From Cheilinus undulatus (taxonomy: Eukaryota > Chordata > Actinopteri > Labriformes > Labridae): 64,000 nt of DNA. The translations under genes were made by a program, and so were the position numbers. The stretch covers positions 41,547,874-41,611,873 of the forward strand of contig NC_054868.1 in the NCBI RefSeq assembly GCF_018320785.1. The letters run 5' to 3'. The stretch's first letter is position 1. Every line of letters begins with the position of its first letter. This document shows, in pieces, positions 28,936-41,200 of this stretch. The notes below the pieces were generated by a model. The model did no database searches. It was not told where the DNA came from and saw nothing but the letters and a program-made list of their open reading frames with translations.

Positions 28936-30362
28936 TCCTCTACAGTGATTTCAAAGACTCATTGCCAGGTATCACAAACACTTGTTTGCAGCCTCACTAT
29001 CAACTTTTTTTAAGACTTTGCAGCTGGCAGCTAATAACTTGTATTTTAACGGTGTAAAGATCCCTTAAAGTAGCTGTTATTTCATTGGAAAGTGACATCT
29101 AAACTGATAACTGTTCAGTAAAAACAGAGGAGAGATTTTCTCCAGATTTCATGAGGGAGGAGATATCTGTGAACTGCAAGAGCCTGTTCAGACAGAAACA
29201 TGGCTTGAATTCTTCTGATTATTTATCTGAAATATGCAGTTTCAGTGTCAAAATGTGCAAAAGATATTTGGCCACGGAAAAATGTGTCCAATTTTCATAG
29301 ACTAGTGTGGAGTAAAAAATTCAGTCCTACTCTGCACCTGTTACCAGCTTCAGTTTGAGAGAAAAGACTCAGGAGCAACTGATAGTCTCCGAAAGGGGTC
29401 CAGGAGCAAAACCTACTACACACACAGTTGTTGTCTTTCAGTCTCTGGTGTTAACAGTTCTTTCTGTTTCTTTTCTTTACTTCAGTTTCTTTGTTTTGAT
29501 CTGGCTCTCACAAGTCCACAGACTTAGTTGAATGCAGTACTAAACTGCCGGGGCACTCCTTTATTCCACTAAAACTGGTACCATATGGGAGTGGTTAGCT
29601 GGAATGGCATCAAAACTAGCTATGACGCACATTTGAAAATAACCACCTCACATTCAAAGTGGACCTTGTTATTGAGAGTGAAAACATATTTGTGCATCTT
29701 AAAGTCCTGATCACTTCTTATGAAATCATGGCATGAGCTGCCTGTTCCTCCTGCAGACTGTTGTCACTAATACATTCACTGTTAACACTCCAACAGACTT
29801 GTTCTCCTCAGCGTCACAGCTCGTGGTTCTCCGCTGACAGTACAGCCAGGCTCAGATCTTCACAGATGGACTCTGGGGACAAAGCTTTTTGTGAAGCAGG
29901 AGTCTGTGGGCTTGGCATGAGAAAAGGGGGGAACTGGATATATTTTTATATTTTCAGAACTCCAAATGGGCTCCTGTTTTCTGGTTCCTAAAAATTCTGA
30001 GTAAGCTCATGTCAGAAAAGGACTTGGGTGTATTTATGTGACCATTTATTCATCATAATGTAGCTCAATCCAAAGATTAATTCTGCTGGGAAAGAAATAA
30101 TTTGATGCCGTGTCATTTCACTTCTTCATATTTGAATTTACTTGTTGAATAACAAGAGCACTGTAGAGCTGTTATGGTCTTATTTATGTTATTTACATGC
30201 ACACACAACAATATTAAGAGCCCAGCATCAAGACTTGAATTAGCAAGGGTGTTGTGTCTTATTTTGACATGCAAAGTTAAAGCTAAAGCATGCAAGCTAA
30301 ATTCAAATACAAAAAGCAGAAGATTTGAACACCTTTACATTTCTGAAAGCAAATAACAACCC

Positions 30363-30982
30363 TGCATGTAACATCCATATCAGGTCAGTGTCCAGAGGGG
30401 TGGACAGGGGTGGCATAGAGAATTGTCCAAAATGTCTTGGTATGCTGACCCATTAAGATTAGCCTTCACTGGAGATAAGGAGGCTGGACCAGACCCTGAA
30501 AAACAGACCCATACCATTATAACTCCTCCACCAAACTTCACAGTTGGCACAATGCAGTCAGGCAGGTAACATTCCTCCAGCATGCATCCAAATCAGAAAC
30601 AACGGAGCGTTGCCAACTTTTACCTAACATGCCCCTTAGAGTAGTTAACCCTGCTCTGTGATTTTACTTGGTCTTCTGTTCTGTGTCTGAGGTGCTGGTA
30701 TTCCTAAATGCTTCCGCTTTCTAATACAATCACTTACTGTTGAATATCCAGCAGCAGGGATGAAATCTCATGAACCGTCTTATTGCAAAGGTGACATCCA
30801 TCACAGTGCCACCCTTGAAGTCACTGAGCTCTTCAGAACAACCCATTTTGTGTCACAAACGTTTAAAAATGTAGACTGCATAGGCAGGTACTTGATCTTA
30901 TACACCTGTGGCAACAGGTCTGATTGAAAACCTCAAATTCAGTAATTAACAGATATGGTCAAACACTTTCGTCCATATAGTG
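30363..30982 (-). mobile_element. Truncated Tc1-like transposon, minus strand
   Basis: A minus-strand frame (30,583-30,380) reads [20 protein letters not shown], the motif preceding a Tc1 catalytic aspartate. It is followed by further transposase-like sequence. The right end CACTTTCGTCCATATAGTG abuts TA at 30,983-30,984, a typical Tc1 terminus. The opposite end is missing or unrecognised. Confidence 0.65.
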
Positions 30983-30999
30983 TACAGATGTTTTATATC

Positions 31000-31730
31000 T
31001 GTCTATACACATATTTTTTAATTTTCAAAGGCTACAGTGTGACATCTTGTACTTCCAGTCCTCTTAGCTTAATTCTTTATTATGTAAAAAAGTCAGAATT
31101 CAAATTACTTAAGATATAAATGTATCATGCAAAGAGAGCTAGCAGCTTGAAGCCCAGCCCAGAAAATAGATTGGTCATGCCTCTGACATAGCACATACAT
31201 AGCCCATAGTCAATCATAATTAAGAACTTTCTGGTGGCCACCAAGCGGCAATCTCCCCCCTAGATATGAAGCTCCCTAGCCCCCTAGATATGCTCTTGGC
31301 TGTCACCTGGTTTTGCCTCGATAGCCTATATGTAGTTAGTTATTTCCTAATCGTAGTTATTTCTGAAACAAGAGCCCCCCCCCATTCTGCCTCCGTGACA
31401 TTCATAGTAAAAGGGAACTGTCACAAATGTCTGTAAAAAAAGACAAAAAACAAAAAACAATATGCAAGATAAGGCAATAACACCCACAAATCACATTTAT
31501 AGTCAAAGTAAATATGTGGAGACAGGACTTGATGGCTTATGAGTCTGTGCCCAATTTAAGCCACCCCAGTCAAGAGAAGTTTGGACACGCCCCTGCCTTT
31601 TACTGAGCCTTGACAGTTCATATCATTGGGATCTACCATTCATACATCCATGATTTTTACCGTTTATTTGTACAAAAATATAGGCCAGAACTCTCTCTAA
31701 ATGTCATGTGATTCAGGAGAAATTAAAAAT
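31000..31730. other. Intergenic, nothing recognised
   Basis: Spacer between the Tc1 remnant and the CpG-richer klhl2 leader. It contains a C-run at about 31,376-31,383 and simple A-rich tracts, but no gene. Confidence 0.45.
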
Positions 31731-31739
31731 AGGCTCTTT

Positions 31740-32246
31740 AGTGCTGTCTGTAAGCGGTTAGTCTCCCACAGCTAGAGGGAGTCAGCGCTTTCTTACAGGC
31801 CTCCTTGGCTGCTCGGAGGTCCGTCTTTGCCGACACGTCCTTGTTTGTGCATTTTAATCAGCGATTGGAAAATAACAGGTAGCCTTATCCGTCTGCCTCT
31901 CGCACCCAGATACACCCAGGAGGGACGAGGGGAGAAAGAAATCATCATAAACCCCCTTTTGACGCCGGATTTCACCCCTTTCATGCGCGTTATTGTGCGG
32001 AGGAAGAAGCCGTGCGCTGGGGTAAAAACAGCCGGGTTGAATCGCAACGTGTTTGTTGAGTGTCACCGCAGTCTGGCTGTGTTTTTGTATGAAGCAGCCT
32101 GATTTAATGGGGCTGCCGACAGCCCGTCTCCCCGCCTCTGGACAGATGATCCTCGATTGAATTTAATCCATACAAGACGACTTTTTGGATATGGAATGGT
32201 GCATGCCGCTGGGCCAAGTTTTCAGCCTCTGAACAACACCGGAATC
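31740..32246 (+). promoter_or_regulatory. klhl2 CpG-rich promoter and 5' leader
   Basis: CpG content rises sharply here compared with the flanks, just upstream of the klhl2 ATG at 32,247. No TATA box is obvious. The transcription start cannot be fixed. A short upstream ORF lies at 32,191-32,232. Confidence 0.5.
32191..32232 (+). promoter_or_regulatory. Upstream ORF in the klhl2 leader
   Basis: ATG to TGA encodes MEWCMPLGQVFSL (13 codons) and ends 14 nt before the klhl2 ATG, in a different frame. It is a candidate translational brake if the transcript starts upstream. Confidence 0.35.
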
Positions 32247-35200
32247 ATGGACAGTCATCCGCTGTAAGTGTGTGTTTCTCTCTGTGTGCATATGTGTGAG
32301 TGTTGACGATTCCCTGTGGCTGCTTTGACTGATGGTGCCGCATTGACAGAGACAGCGGCCAGCCGGCGTGGCTGCTTCGCTGACCGGGGATCCGAGCACT
32401 GATTCCCGGGGACTGACACGGAGCCTGCCCGCCGCTGCGGTCGGCCAGCTGGAGCTGGATGTGTGGGGGAATCTGTGGTTATGCTCCATTGTTGTGTTTG
32501 GTGGGATAACGGGGGTGTTGTGTTGATGGCAGAGGGGATATAGCTGCTGTATGTGTTAAGTGCTATATTAGCCATGTGTGGGTGTGTTTGTGACAGAAAA
32601 CAAGGGCCATGTGATGGTAGCATGAACAGAGTAATTACATGGACGTGTTAGAGGCTGCAACATGCAAGAAAGAGGCCTTTTGTGTCTGCTGAGTTCAGGA
32701 TTTACTATAGATATTTTAGGGTTTTCAGCCTGTTTACAATGATAATTCCTCCTCTAATGGTACACAAGCTTTTTTTACATTTATAATAACATTCATAGGG
32801 CAGTACAGCTCAGGTATTTAGGTCAAAATTGAAAATGTACATTAAAAGATGATAAAATTAAATTCCAATTGTAAATTCCAACCATTTTCATACACAATTT
32901 TTGCTTCTACTCTCATGTATCATTACATTTATTCACAAAATCTTCCTGAATTTAGCCTGAAAACTGATTACAATAGGGATGTCACAACATGATGTTGAAT
33001 ATTTATAAGATACTGGTTAAAACAAACAATATTGGTGTCTTTTCTGATACAATGGAAGCCAAAGCGAAATATTGGAAAGGCTGTATTTTTTGTTCATAAG
33101 TTCCAGAAAATACAGGCATGCTGCACACTGTAAATAGCACTGAACATTGGCAAAATATTTGTTTTTGTGCAATAGAAGGTGCTCTGTTTCTCTCTCTCTA
33201 AGGCAGCTTTTGGTTGAGAAAATGACTGATTTTAGGGAAAATTAGGGACACACAATATTCAATTTTTGCTGCAATTTAGTATACTGCTATAACTTAATAA
33301 TTTTAGCTGATGCCACTATTGATATTTGAGTATGTTTTTTTAGACCTCAACTGGCAAATGTCTGTTTGTCCAGCCTAAAACTCACCAGTCTATTTTACCG
33401 TCAATATGCTTGTATTCATAGTAGGGCTGGGAAATTAATCGAAAATTAGATTAAATTGCAACATGGTCTGCTGTTATTTACAAATCCCAGTAGGTGCAAT
33501 ATTTCTTTATCCTGTAATTTGTGGTACTTTTAGATACTCAGTCATTTAAGTACAGTTTGAAAGCGCATGGTTTAAAAATAAAACATGTTTTGACCACTAT
33601 AGATACATGTCTAAGTAATTAACACCCTCAAACATGTATCTATAGTTCTCAAAATATTTTGTTAATATTATTCCATAGTAAGTTGGCACATTTTTCCCTT
33701 ACTCTTGGTTTTATACTGCTGATTACTTTGTCCCCTACTGCTGAGCTGTTTAATGACCAAATCTCCCCCAATGGGGATCAATGAAGGTTTATCTCATCTC
33801 ATCTTTTCTCATCTTATTTTGTTGTTTTTGATGCCACATGTTAGAAAATTATAATTTAATGGTCAATAGTATCTGAAAGTAAACAGATTTCTTATAACAA
33901 GCTTAGTCCCTGTTTTCCTTTAAATCAGTGGTTCTCAATTGGTAGGTCGAGTCCCAAAAGTAGGTCACAGAGCTGTTTTAAGTGGGTTGCGAATTTGTGC
34001 TTGGAATAAAAAATTGTTGGACAAATATAGCAATGTAAAGAAGTTCTAAGTGGACGAATGTCCCTATATTGCATTTTACTACATTTTGCTGATAACAAGA
34101 AAATTTTGGTTGCTTTCTTGAGATATCATCTTAATTGTCTCATCATCTTGTGACGACAAAGATGGTTTTCTTATACTTATATGTTATTGTCTCAAGAATT
34201 GACATGTTTTCAATGGGAAAACAGGAATTCTGGATTTTGCTGATATCCGATATGCCAGTATTTCCAAACTCTCTTTACCTGAGATGATACAAATATAAAG
34301 ACTTCCTTTTAAAATGTAAAACCTTTTAAGTCTGATCTGTGCCAGAGTTTAGTTGCTCCTTTGACTGTGATGATCTATTTTTTAGAAACAAAACATAAAA
34401 CATGATCAACATTTTATTTGACAAGTAATCTTTTTTTTTTTTGACATTTAGAGATTCAGTAATAAACTGACAGTAATTCTTCTGGATTGCATGTAAAATA
34501 TTAGGGATTCATGGTTTTACTGGCAAAATGTCCGTATCCACAGATATTAGCCTAAAAAGTAAACTATTAGTATCAGCAATTTAAAGATTTATGTCGATAA
34601 CCGATATTTGCTCGCAATGCTGGCCTGTATCTGCTGTAAATATCTGCAATATGTACTTACTTGACTAAGTGTATGGAGTTTTATGCAGGACCAAAAGATC
34701 TCTGTCAGTTTAGATCTTAGGGGGGGCAAGAGGCGTCGTCTACTCTGAGGCTGCCAAAATTAGATTTAGAAAAACATACATAGTTATACAGTGCCTAAAC
34801 TTTAGTGTGGGGTTCTCAGGCCTGGAGTTTGTTTCTTTGTTCATCCTCAAGCATTAAAGTGTGTTTTAAGGACTAAAGATTTAGTTCCAAAATACATATT
34901 TAGATGTTGATATCATTACTGACCAAAATCTGCTATTGTGCATCCCTATAAATACTCTTTATGTTTAATAGTAACATTAAACACAAACTTCATCTGCCTT
35001 TTTGAGAGCTACAGTGTTGTGAAAAAGTATTTGCCCCCTTTCTGATTCCTGAGTTTTTTGCATATTTATCACACTTAAATGTTTCAGATCATCAAAGCAA
35101 TTTTTATATTTCACAAAGACAACTCAAGTAAATAGAAAATGTAGTGTTTGAATGATTATTTAATTTTTTTTAAGGGGGGGGGGGACCAAACCTATCTCAC

Positions 35201-38200
35201 CCTATGTGAAAAAGTAATTGTCCCTGAACCTAATTGTTGTGCCACCCTTGGCAGCAATAACTGAAATCAAGCGTTTGTGATAACTGGTGATGAGTCTTTC
35301 GTTTTGCTGTGGAGGAATTTTGTGTAAACCATTAAACTATCTGAAGTTAGGATGTAAAACTCCAGTTCAATAGCTGAGGTAGGTCTGTTGTTTTGACCTG
35401 AAACTCCACAAACTTATTGGTAAATTCTGCTAATATTTACACCTGATATATCGCAGGTAAATATTGACAGAAATGTTAAAATCTGCAGATACAGACAATG
35501 AACTTTCTAACCTTATATCCATAAAGTTTGTATACTATCTATTAATAGTAATAATAATAACTTTATTTATAGAGTACTTTTAAAAAAAAGGGTTTACAAA
35601 GTGCTTTAACATGGTCAGCAACAAAAACAAAGCAACTAACAAAAGACAGAGACAACAGAACAATGACACCCAGAAACATCAGCAGAACCCAACAGTTCAA
35701 GAACCTGAACAGAAAACATGATCAAGATAATACACTAATAACATCAGAACCTAGATGTCACAGATACCAAGTAAACCATGATATCATACACATCATTAGT
35801 GTGCAAGCATTGTAAGAGACCATACAAACTAAGACATCTATGATCAGTGGAGCACAGACATCATAGGTACCATAAAAACATAGGAAACCAGGCAACACAG
35901 GAACCCAGCTACACAAGTATAGTGCATCCCTAGAAAAAAAATAAATGCATGCATTTCTGAATGATGTTTGTTTATTTTTAATTTTAAGTATTATTGAAGT
36001 TCATCTAAATGTACACTGGTTAGTACTGGCCGGTTTGGTTATGGCAATATTCATAACCAATATAATTTTGGACTATATTATAGTTACATTTAAATTATGT
36101 CACAGTTGTGTTAAGGGGGACTTTGGACAGAAAAGGCTGAACATTATCATTTTTCATTTTATAGAAGTCAAACATATATTGAGGATAATTATATTTAGAT
36201 AGTAATGTTTGAGTGATTACCCAGCCCTGCTCAGTGGTCACTTTATAAAGTTGAGACTGATCTGTCATATTGCAGGCTAGGGGCCCCAAAATCCCAAAGT
36301 TCACTGTGAGTCCATGACTTTAGGTAATTAGATAGTTACTGATTTGTTTAGGGGCTAAAGTACAAAATGAACAGCTTAAGCAGCATTGACAAAACACTGT
36401 TTTAGAACCAAATTCTAGTTTGTGAATATCTGAATATACCTAACTAAAATAGTGTTTATGATTTATAACTGCATTCTTTCAAAAGTAACTAACAAACATT
36501 GAAGTGGACAGCTGGTTGTATTGTTTCAGTGCCTGTAGGAGTCCTGGCTGAGTGGGGTCTTTACTTCATGCTAGACTTGAAAAAATAAACTAGAATGGCA
36601 AGTGTGCTCTGCACAACTAGCCTAGAGTTAGTCTTTGGGAGAGGTGTTAAATGAACTTTATGGTTCTATAGAGGATTTAGTTTGTAGTTTGTAGTAGTTA
36701 AACAGTATTGTGTTATACTGAGACCTGTGTCACTGATTGTGTCATATTTTAACATTTTTTGTTTGTACAAGTGAAAACAAAAAAGTGAATGGGAATATAT
36801 TTTGTGTGCTTTCACAGCACTGAAAAGCAACATCTCTCCCCTCAATCAATGGCCTAACTCCTCTGAATGGTCTCACGTAATACACTGTCTATAGTTGTCA
36901 TGGGGACCATTTTATAGAAAGCATTTTATTGTGAATAAAGCAAAGCTTTGCTCAAAACATCAGATAAAAAGCCAAAACCTTGTGTCTGAAGTGTGGTAAG
37001 GTCGATGAAAACAACTTTTTTCATGTATTTATTTTCATTATCAGTGTTTGCAGTTCTAATTAATAGGAAATTTCAAATAATGACAGCAACTTTTCTTGCA
37101 AACAAGTCCATAAATCCCCTTTAAAGATTATTTTCATTGGTGCACTTGCAGATTGAGCTGCGTTATATTGGACTTTAATACAGCTTATTGATAGCAAACT
37201 TGTATTAACACGTTAGATAAAGCAGTGCTTGTATTTTATTTTAAAAAAAAACTGTCCTTTTGTTTCAGTATCAATTAATTCAATTGTTAAAATAAGTCGT
37301 ACAGTGCATTCAGAAAAGTATTCTGACCCCCTTCGCTATTTTCAATGTTGTTATGTTGTACCCAATAAATCTTGAAAGAAAAAAACATTCTGATAACTGA
37401 TAAATCGGCTGATTAAATTTTTGAATTATTTTTCAAAGTTAATTGATAAGAAAAAAAACAGCTGCTTTTGATCCCTTGAATATTTTTCAAACATGTTACA
37501 AAGATAGAAAGTAAAGGTAGATAACTTTTTAGTATTTTCAAATACTTCAGTTGTCCCAAAAAAGAACAAAATGCTGTAGAAAAATGCAGTAAGCCGCATA
37601 AATATTACATACTATTTCACTAGACATTTTGCCTGAAGTAGTCCCACACCTTACTATGTCCAACTTCTTTTGACATCTGTAAATAAGAAAAAATAGTAAG
37701 TGGGTGTTGGTTTGAAGAACATCATATTGAGGAGTCTGTGATATTTTGCCTACCACATTCACATGTACCAGAGGGTCAAATTATTAGGAACACCTCTTAC
37801 AACAACAGTAACACTCCCTATAATCTCAGTAATAAACATGAAGAAGAATGAGTCATCTCTCTGACAGTGATGGCAATTACAAAGTCATACATTTATTGAA
37901 GTAGAATTTATGGCAGAGATGTGTCTAATGAAGTGGCCAGTAAGTTTATTTACCTATGATGAATTTATTATTACCTGTAGTTAAAAGGTGAGTTACAAAA
38001 CTCACTGGGTGAAACACAACTTGAAATGTGCCTCTCTGATGTCCTCTAAACAAGCATTCACAATTCTTTACTCTATCTTTCTGAATTGTGAGGTTATTAT
38101 GGATCAAACTCTGACCAGATGCGCCAGTCTGAGGTCCTGAGCACTGCTGAACAGGTTTTCATTGAGAATATCTCTGTACTTTGCTCCATTTAGCTTTCCC

Positions 38201-41200
38201 TCAACCCTGAGCAGTCTCCCAGTCCCTGCTGCTCATAAACACCCCCACAGCATGATGCTGCCACCCCCATGCTTCACTGTTAGGATGGTAGTGGGCAGGC
38301 AATGAATGGTGTCTGCTTTCCTCCAGACATAACATTTAGAATTAAGGCCAGACGGTTCAATCCTGGTTTCACCAGACCAGAGAATCTTGTTTGTCACAGT
38401 TCGAGAGTCCTCAGGTGTTTTTTTTTTTTTTTTTTTGCAAACTCCAAGTGCAGGCTTCCTTGTAGCCACTCTGCCATAAAGCCTAGATCAGTGGAGGGCT
38501 GCCGTGATGGTTGTCCTTCTGGGACTTTGTCCCATCTCCACACAGGATCTCTGGAGCTCAGTCAGAGTAACCACCAGGTTCTTGGTCACCTCTATTTCTT
38601 TTTGATAAATTTGCGAACATTTCTAATGTTCTGTTTTCACTTTGCCATTACGGGGTACTGAGTGTAGGTTAATGAGAATAAAAAATGAATTAAACAATTA
38701 TGGCTTTAGGCTGCAACGTAACAAAATTGAAAAAAGTGAAGGGGGCCCCAAAACTTTGTGAATGCTCTGTATAGAGGAACATCACATCATTGTCATGTTA
38801 AATGCCTAATTTTTCTGGCCAACAGGTATACATGCCAACACAGATGAAGAGCCAGTAAATATATTTGAAGAATGCTGTTCTCTCTCAAAATGACAGAAGT
38901 ACATACTTTATCAGATACAGAGCCACTGCAGGATGAGAGCACTGTATCCATTTTATGGGACTATAGGTAGCAAAACGTGTAAAATATAGTCAAATAACAT
39001 CTAATATCTGTCCTCTTCTTTGCATGGGTAGACTGAGATTATTTCCAACCACATATAGTTGCTCTCATTTAGCTCACAATGATAATCAAAAAGAAGACAT
39101 AAATAGTAACAGTATATGCTAACTGCCAACAGTTAAACCAACTCTGTCCTTTGTGAAAAGACCCATCTGTCCATGGTTTAAATGGATGAAAGACAAGCTC
39201 TTAAAATAGATGATGATATGAACAAAAAGGTTCTTGTTCTATTGTCTGAAGTCATCGTCCTTTGTGAAAAAATAATTTATCTGTGATGTCCTGTTATACT
39301 GTAGGGAATTTCAGCTTTATGAATATATCAGGACTCCTTTTATGTATTAGCACGTACTGTACTTACCTCTCCATTAGTCAGACTGAAGCAGCATTTGTCT
39401 GTCTGCCCTCTTGCATTAGAAGTTACTTGATCTAGACATATGTTATAGCAGGGGGTCAACATTTCAATACAGCTTGTACTATCGTGACTCATGATATAAT
39501 ATCTGTATTGCAGGTGTTTTGATAAAATGTCTGTATCAATCAATTGATCAATTTTTGTTTGTGTAGCGTCTATCATAACCAAAGTTATTGCAAGACACTT
39601 TGTAAAGAGGGCAGGTCTAGGCCTTTCTCTCTGATGTTGCCCATGTGGAGCTCAGCATCCTCAGCACAAAAACAGCCTCAGCGTCAGCTTGTACCTAAAC
39701 TCTGTAGAGGCATTTTATATTCTTTACAAAATCAAACAATCGCATAATATATCATTACATCCAATCACAAGCTGTTGTATCATGATGTGGTTGTTAGAAT
39801 GGGCTATGTTGCGAATTCTCATGTCGTATTTATTTATCATGTCCTTATTTGGTAGAGGATTTCTACAGGAAATTCTTCAACCATTATAAAGCTCTTATAG
39901 TTATTGAAAAATAAGGGTTTTTCTAGGATGCAGAATATTGAACTTTTGCCAATATTCTATAAGCTGATTTTTACAAAATATTTTAAGTAAATATCAGTAC
40001 TGATATTTAGATGTAGTTCAGACCTTAAACACACTATTTGAAATTTGAGGATAAACAAATTAATACATTTTAGTCCTTAAAACACACTTTAAAGTGTAAG
40101 GAATGATGGTGACAAAAGAAAAAGACTACAGCTCATGGAGGTCTGTTGGTTCAGCCTACAGCTCCACTAGCTTATTTGTTCATCTGGTCACCATTTACGG
40201 CTGATAAAGACATTTACTGTCGTAAATCAAAGGAAATGTTCATATCTGCGAAATGCTTATTAACTTTTTAAGATAATATCTGTCAATCCCAACATCATAC
40301 CTAAATACCGTGCATTTGGATATTTTGCATATTTTCATCAAAGACTTAAAAAAACATACTTGCTCATTGATTGACTTGAACTTCATGCATTAAAAAGTTA
40401 GAAAATCTGTTTTAAAAAAATTGTAAAATTGCATTGTAAACACAGTTATCATACAGATTGCTTTGTTAGTTGAGTGAAGTGCTGCACAATTAATCTTATC
40501 CCTGTCAACACTGTGATGACAGGCTGTGCAATTACATAACCGCATGAAAGGCTACAATTATTTTTGAATTTAGTCGTACTTGAAAGGTTTATAAAATGTC
40601 TGCAGGAAGGCCTTTAAGTTTAAAACAGTGCCACTATTGCACTTTGTGTAAGTGCCTTTGTTTTCAACAAAAGGTCAAACTAACACAAGTTATTCTGAAA
40701 GCAGTACTGTAAAAGCTTGAGGTTTTGTATTTTTTATGTTACTTAATATCTGTATGTCTTGAGTTGAGAAATACAATCTTAAGTACTATTGTTATTATCT
40801 GGATTTTCCTTGATACCTAAGAAAGTGGACTCATGATAGCATATATGTTTAATATCATGCAATGACAAGTGGCAATAGGGTCCAATATAGTGGCAATGGC
40901 ACATTATTACCAAATCATGAAGCACTATTGGTGAACTGTATTTGCGCACTATTTGAGTGTATCTTTTATTCCTATGTTGTATCACATCGTGTTGTATTGC
41001 ATTGGATATCATATCATGTCATGTCATATTACATCTCATGTCATGCCATGTCATGTCATATCGTACCATAAAATGTCACGTCATCTTATCATGTCATATC
41101 ATGTCATACCATATTGTTGAATTGCAACACATCTTATTGTATGGTACTGTAATCGATTCTAATTGTACCCTGGTTTCTAGCCCAAATTTACACTAGTATA

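Noticed and set aside
32255-32623. 122-codon minus-strand frame near klhl2 exon 1
   Set aside because: Composition-driven frame in CpG-rich leader/intron DNA; no splice-linked continuation or known domain.
41003-41112. CRISPR-like direct repeats
   Set aside because: Pentanucleotide microsatellite without unique spacers, in a vertebrate genome.
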